From assembly GCA_016219185.1 (NCBI GenBank), contig JACRBZ010000008.1, positions 1 through 64,000 of the forward strand: a stretch of DNA of 64,000 bases, in the 5' to 3' direction. The position numbers and the translations under genes were made by a program. This stretch comes from Deltaproteobacteria bacterium (GTDB lineage Bacteria > Desulfobacterota > Desulfobacteria > Desulfobacterales > Desulfatirhabdiaceae). The notes under the pieces are model-generated. The model saw nothing but the letters and a program-made list of their open reading frames with translations, did no database searches and was not told the DNA's origin. Every line of letters begins with the position of its first letter. The first letter of the stretch is position 1. Positions 61,001-64,000 of this stretch are shown piece after piece.

Positions 61001-64000
61001 ATAATGCTTCTTGGCTATGTTCTGCAACGGCATGGATAAGAAACGTGTAAAAATCAGTGGCTGTTCTTTTGTACGCATACCAAAGGGTCCAGTCATGAAC
61101 CTCTTTCCAAGGTCGACTGAACAGTCGTAGAGCGGGATCTAATTCACGCAGTATCATACTGGGGGACATAGGCCTTCCAGCCCAAGCCATTCCCCAAAGA
61201 TTGGCGATTATCACAAGGCAGCGTTCAAACAGGACACCACCACGCCTTTGTGGCTCGTCATCAGGGACGGCCTGCACAGGCTTTACTTGTTGGCCAAGCA
61301 TTGTCAGTATTCTGTTGAGGCGGATGCGAAATGAAAAAGGACTCAGGTTATCCCCATTCCAGTTGCTTGAAGAAATTTCCAACAGCGAAGGTTGTGAAAT
61401 TTTTGCTACCCATTTGACTATAGCCTCTTTATCGTTTCGAATATGGTACAGGAATTCGGCAAGCCGTAAATTTGTAAAGAATTTAGGGGCATTTTTCTCT
61501 GTCTTTTGTATGAGACGTTCAAGGGCACTATTGGCAGATTCTGAATCGCGATTGGCAGAGCATGTCAAAAAGTCTATCTTGTGCAAAAAATACTCGCCAT
61601 CGTTGCGTTGTTGGAGCAATGCTTTTAACTCATTCAGTTTGCTTTCATCGCCACTGTCAAATATCGTATTCACTAATGACATAATGACATCTTGCCTGAT
61701 ACCGCGATGAAAGGAATCAGGGTTCTGATCTTTTTGAATAAAACTTGTGTCGGCACGTAACTGTTCTATAACCAGAAAGATCTGATTCAACGGTCGAAAA
61801 TAATGGGCGATTTCGACCCAAGCGTGCAAACTTTCCAGCTTTCCACCATGATGGGCTTCTACCGTTGTGGACCCGTTGAGCACTTCAATGGGTTCGGCGG
61901 CATTAAAGACGGATTCAGATGCTTGAAGTTTTCCCTTTTTGAGCAGCAGAGCAGCAAAATTAATGGCTTCCTTTTCACCTATTCGGACTTGCGGCCCATC
62001 CATGACGTACTGCATGGCAGCATCCATACTCTTGAGTTCAAAGAGTATGGCCGGCAAATCAACTTCGGACACGCCAAGGTTTTCTTGCCTATCCTTCAGC
62101 TCTTTTTCGATAAGCAGTATGCGGATTATTGCTAAACCGTCATGTTTTTGGCGAGCAACATCAAGGCAAATGCCGATATCTTCAAGAATTGCTTTCAAAG
62201 GACGCAGACCCAGAAACTGTTTGCGGAAATATGACTGTGTGCACAGGCATAAAACCTTGTCCAAATCTTCCGCACAGGCACGGTGATAGAGTTCCTCCCA
62301 TGACCAAGGAGTTTCTGGTGATGAAGCTGCAGCATATTCGGCAATACGTTGATGGTATTCTTTGTCACATAACGGATCTTTTTTCCCTAGAATATTGATA
62401 CGGGTTTGAGCCAAAATAAACTGCCGGAAACTGTTATGAAAAAAATGCCATCGAGTTTCTGATTCTTCTCGAAAATAGTGGCGAGCTTGGTCTAATAGCT
62501 CCTTGATCGCAGGAGCACCAATCAATATTAGCCACTCTTCCGGATTAAATGGACCGCGCAGCCTGGAAAGCATTGCCAGCAGCTCTTTCAATCTTTCAAA
62601 TTGCTTCAATTTCTCCCAGTACACTCGATAGTTATCTTCGATATGAGCATGGTAGGGCTCTGTGCTATTGAGAATTGTGTTGATCACTTCTTCGTCAGTA
62701 GCATTACGGAGGTTAGCCAACAAATACCTGAGCGCTAAAGGATGACCATTCGCAAGCGCATGTATCTTATCTATTTGTTCTTGAGAGGGGCTCGTTGACA
62801 AAGGAAAAACTGTAATGATGTCGGACACTGCCTGCCTAGGCAATGGCCGCATGGTGAGGGTACGTCCTGGTTCATTCAACTGGGATCGTATTCGTGGCGA
62901 GAAATCGTTAAGTAACAAAGTTTGGCTGCCCAATACTATTATTACACCCTCGGAAATATCTTCCGGAGCAGGGAGCTCTTTGAGCAGGCTGCGTTCAGGT
63001 GATTGTTCGCGTGATATATGATCCAGACCATCAATGACTATCAAGGTTCGGACACTATCTTCGCACCATTTTTCTTGAAGAACACCCATTTGGGCGGAAA
63101 TAGCCTCTCGCAACTCTTCCAATGTTTCTGGTTGAGACTGCTTGCCAGTTCTTGCATAGACGCCCTGACGTTGTATCGCAAGATACAAGTCATGGAGGAA
63201 TGAAACTGCTTCCCCTCTACTCCCCTGCCAAATGCTATCAGGAACATACGCGTAGTAGCGAATAACTCGCAATCCTGGCCTGTAACGTAATGTCTGGGTC
63301 AAGGTGGTGGACTTACCCGAACCTGGGGTACCAATCAGCGCCAGATAACCTGAAGTAAATTGGGAAAGTGTAGCTTCCAGTTCATGAACTGTCTGAATAA
63401 TTGGCTGATATATGGATTGATCAACTGGAAATTCATGCTTGAAATGAAATTCGAAACGTGATTCCCAACCTAATTCCTTCAGTATATCGGTTCGTGTTAC
63501 TTGAATGATACGCTTTTCGCCGCCACCAAGCTTGGCGATCAGCCGAGCAAGTTGATCAACATCCTTTTCCCTCCGAGCAGATTGACGGGAAATCGGTTCA
63601 TCTGTTTGAGGAAACTGATAGCCGAAGTGCAGATTGCTGGCAGCAATAAAATCAAGAAAATTATGCTCATCAAACAAACCAGTTTCTTGTCTGATGGCTT
63701 CCATAGCTGATCGCCAACCTTGTGGAATTCCGTTCATCCCAGATTGCAACCACTGCGTTTTGTTTTTCCAGCAATCTCGAATAAAAGCCTGGAAATGCGG
63801 TTGAAGTGGCGATGGAGAATTTATAGGAATTTTTGCCTTAGGAACTGGTGTAGATAGTGGAATATGGCGATGAATAAGATGCACAAAAACCCGTTTATCA
63901 GGGTGCTGTACTTTTAACGTAACCCATCCTTGGGAAAGTTGAGATATAAGACTGGGGTTTTTATCTTCACGGATGAACTCCGCAAAGGAGATGTTTTGAA
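58050..64000 (-). CDS. Giant STAND NTPase (5' end beyond window)
   Basis: The frame is open from the right edge (codons from 63998) to the stop at 58050, at least 1982 aa. The GTG at 63884 is only an internal codon; in-frame coding sequence (WVTLKVQHPDKRVFVHLIHR) crosses it. The P-loop is LIGTPGSGKSTTLTQTL (near 63332) and Walker B is TLIVIDGLDH (near 63040), a STAND/NACHT-like pair. About 1200 residues of helical repeat-like sequence follow, then a beta-rich C-terminal domain (GVEFGGNEWLAINPKIALHL, VVESLWWQDGP). Such proteins (Avs type) sense phage proteins and activate an effector domain; the effector is probably in the missing N-terminus. Location beside restriction genes supports a defence role. 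Confidence 0.85.
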   Translation of the reverse strand, partial: QNISFAEFIREDKNPSLISQLSQGWVTLKVQHPDKRVFVHLIHRHIPLSTPVPKAKIPINSPSPLQPHFQAFIRDCWKNKTQWLQSGMNGIPQGWRSAMEAIRQETGLFDEHNFLDFIAASNLHFGYQFPQTDEPISRQSARREKDVDQLARLIAKLGGGEKRIIQVTRTDILKELGWESRFEFHFKHEFPVDQSIYQPIIQTVHELEATLSQFTSGYLALIGTPGSGKSTTLTQTLRYRPGLRVIRYYAYVPDSIWQGSRGEAVSFLHDLYLAIQRQGVYARTGKQSQPETLEELREAISAQMGVLQEKWCEDSVRTLIVIDGLDHISREQSPERSLLKELPAPEDISEGVIIVLGSQTLLLNDFSPRIRSQLNEPGRTLTMRPLPRQAVSDIITVFPLSTSPSQEQIDKIHALANGHPLALRYLLANLRNATDEEVINTILNSTEPYHAHIEDNYRVYWEKLKQFERLKELLAMLSRLRGPFNPEEWLILIGAPAIKELLDQARHYFREESETRWHFFHNSFRQFILAQTRINILGKKDPLCDKEYHQRIAEYAAASSPETPWSWEELYHRACAEDLDKVLCLCTQSYFRKQFLGLRPLKAILEDIGICLDVARQKHDGLAIIRILLIEKELKDRQENLGVSEVDLPAILFELKSMDAAMQYVMDGPQVRIGEKEAINFAALLLKKGKLQASESVFNAAEPIEVLNGSTTVEAHHGGKLESLHAWVEIAHYFRPLNQIFLVIEQLRADTSFIQKDQNPDSFHRGIRQDVIMSLVNTIFDSGDESKLNELKALLQQRNDGEYFLHKIDFLTCSANRDSESANSALERLIQKTEKNAPKFFTNLRLAEFLYHIRNDKEAIVKWVAKISQPSLLEISSSNWNGDNLSPFSFRIRLNRILTMLGQQVKPVQAVPDDEPQRRGGVLFERCLVIIANLWGMAWAGRPMSPSMILRELDPALRLFSRPWKEVHDWTLWYAYKRTATDFYTFLIHAVAEHSQEALYALGVEFDRHWQEQPQYWQANLQRTIALELYRKGGLVEDLIKRLERIEILYSVSDAVSSLASEYSKQAFAWLEAGQPARARALFPKLFQSSFGIVYEKDYQFSNWVAILGKVTTALPGFTAEDFRRFSSALVVLENTGRCRGTRDASVDLMKLVAQWHPAYAMQLKDWLFAKHSIHYNSALDGILSAAASSPDAPIGLIFILVCHLLIPFESTVPDELPKLLAQRSALRSSASDAQVLLQLLENSLDTKAFPSHRAKWWRGVIEGLQSAAVDATYFHDKLKEDNREEKYESDLTIQLKSGEKLTQRDAMLRITTGYDLLNLIEQIDEVKYFRWDKAVAKIIDTLNYVQINSLRTALERFEPRASVNTLLATRLKSLGYINEGRALLQPLLDQSASHGWDRHLDGGSRLTAMQALIEFDPEEGREKAFNLLIKDYLTSWRSPGSFLANLEDFLPLLFVEPPLADIWREIREHVYQLHEFSDIESLPPTVGENCLSWQSVMMQLIADSMQIEIAEVRDEAYRALCKVCLNPAYDSDSCMLLSSMLNGTETQIFHALAVFESILDQRSQFIGEFSRNISRLSISENLVIRKMAVSLVQALNIPCGLLDYKPLGLTYSLELPDFPTKDETMPFSALLPGASFPDCNDPLEMIRPFQDDFELLSEASGIPMQNLVCRAAMLMKTLSPEEQWSKKAEEDMKSWLKSADLELTYHRLRPQQALRALHHVAAELIDSKKLNGQAQSYFEHSMKRHDRMMSCKDPSQRPVDINLTGSNEIGLHRDKDWIDKGADVLTLMPERLHKDSSVVLAELTRIRHLDWDSPTEYRFSMLCHPDWPLPDKLTDSYHFFCNKYQWRAEDYPDLDMDIIPAVVIDGHPRGVEFGGNEWLAINPKIALHLGWKCSTGGLFRWEDSDGRTVVESLWWQDGPIDRQPPRSETCSEGWLVVATESAYREIQKFAVPLIRLKAVTRTYRGRETNDVVRSLVCRCSL

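Noticed and set aside
63884..64000. GTG at 63884 as the true start of the STAND gene
   Set aside because: The reading frame continues without stop to the window edge and the upstream codons give a plausible continuous fold, and no ribosome site precedes the GTG.
1..64000. tRNA, rRNA or riboswitch
   Set aside because: No cloverleaf, rRNA segment or known riboswitch core was found by reading both strands; a covariance-model search would be needed to exclude small RNAs.

Overview
The window looks like a chromosomal segment of an anaerobic, aromatic-degrading member of the Desulfobacterota (a Desulfosarcina/Desulfatitalea-like sulfate reducer would fit). The reasons are the bamA/bamR/bamQ-type genes of the anaerobic benzoyl-CoA pathway, ferredoxin-linked 2-oxoacid oxidoreductase genes, many large sensor kinases, and redox or Fe-S proteins. 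The genus is an inference; no rRNA or tRNA gene was seen.

Region 1 (1-12.7 kb, + strand) is catabolic. It begins inside the ring-cleaving hydrolase gene bamA and continues with an SDR, a thiolase, the dienoyl-CoA hydratase (bamR), a 3-hydroxyacyl-CoA dehydrogenase/enoyl-CoA hydratase fusion, the 6-hydroxycyclohexene-carbonyl-CoA dehydrogenase (bamQ), iorAB, an acyl-CoA ligase and a phenylacetate-CoA ligase. Together they would activate aryl acids, process the dienoyl-CoA ring, open it and start beta-oxidation. The ring reductase is not in the window.

Region 2 (12.8-27.4 kb) is mixed. It holds two overlapping histidine kinase genes, a GDPD, a toxin-antitoxin pair, a GNAT-histone deacetylase fusion, a NYN/LOTUS protein, a methyltransferase, a PocR/PAS hybrid kinase, and a Cpx-like two-component system with a CpxR-type box and a divergent Spy/CpxP-like lipoprotein.

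Region 3 (27.5-43.1 kb) is sensory. A seven-gene minus-strand operon has its own sigma70-type promoter and encodes a periplasmic binding protein, a PAS kinase, a receiver-STAS protein, a TlpA-like thioredoxin, a GAF-membrane-rhodanese protein whose active-site Cys is replaced, a MauE/DoxX protein and a lipoprotein. Beside it a second binding protein-kinase-NtrC set faces a sigma54-type promoter with two copies of a 17-bp palindrome. That promoter precedes an acyl-CoA ligase and a YaaH/SatP-type carboxylate transporter.

Region 4 (43.2-50.6 kb) holds small redox and housekeeping genes: DUF3147, CGGC, a 4Fe-4S/LuxR regulator, a ferredoxin-nitroreductase, a cyclophilin, an SDR, SRPBCC, a radical SAM protein and a YefM antitoxin. 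A dispersed hairpin repeat sits at the 3' ends of three of these genes.

Region 5 (50.6-64 kb, minus strand) is a defence island. A giant STAND NTPase runs off the right edge, followed by a PaeR7I/XhoI-type restriction enzyme, a beta-class DNA methyltransferase, a zinc-ribbon DUF1156 DNA methylase and an overlapping PD-(D/E)XK nuclease. A decayed second copy of the cassette follows, with an intact second methyltransferase, a DUF1156 pseudogene and a 3' scrap of the PaeR7I gene, next to a broken rhuM gene.
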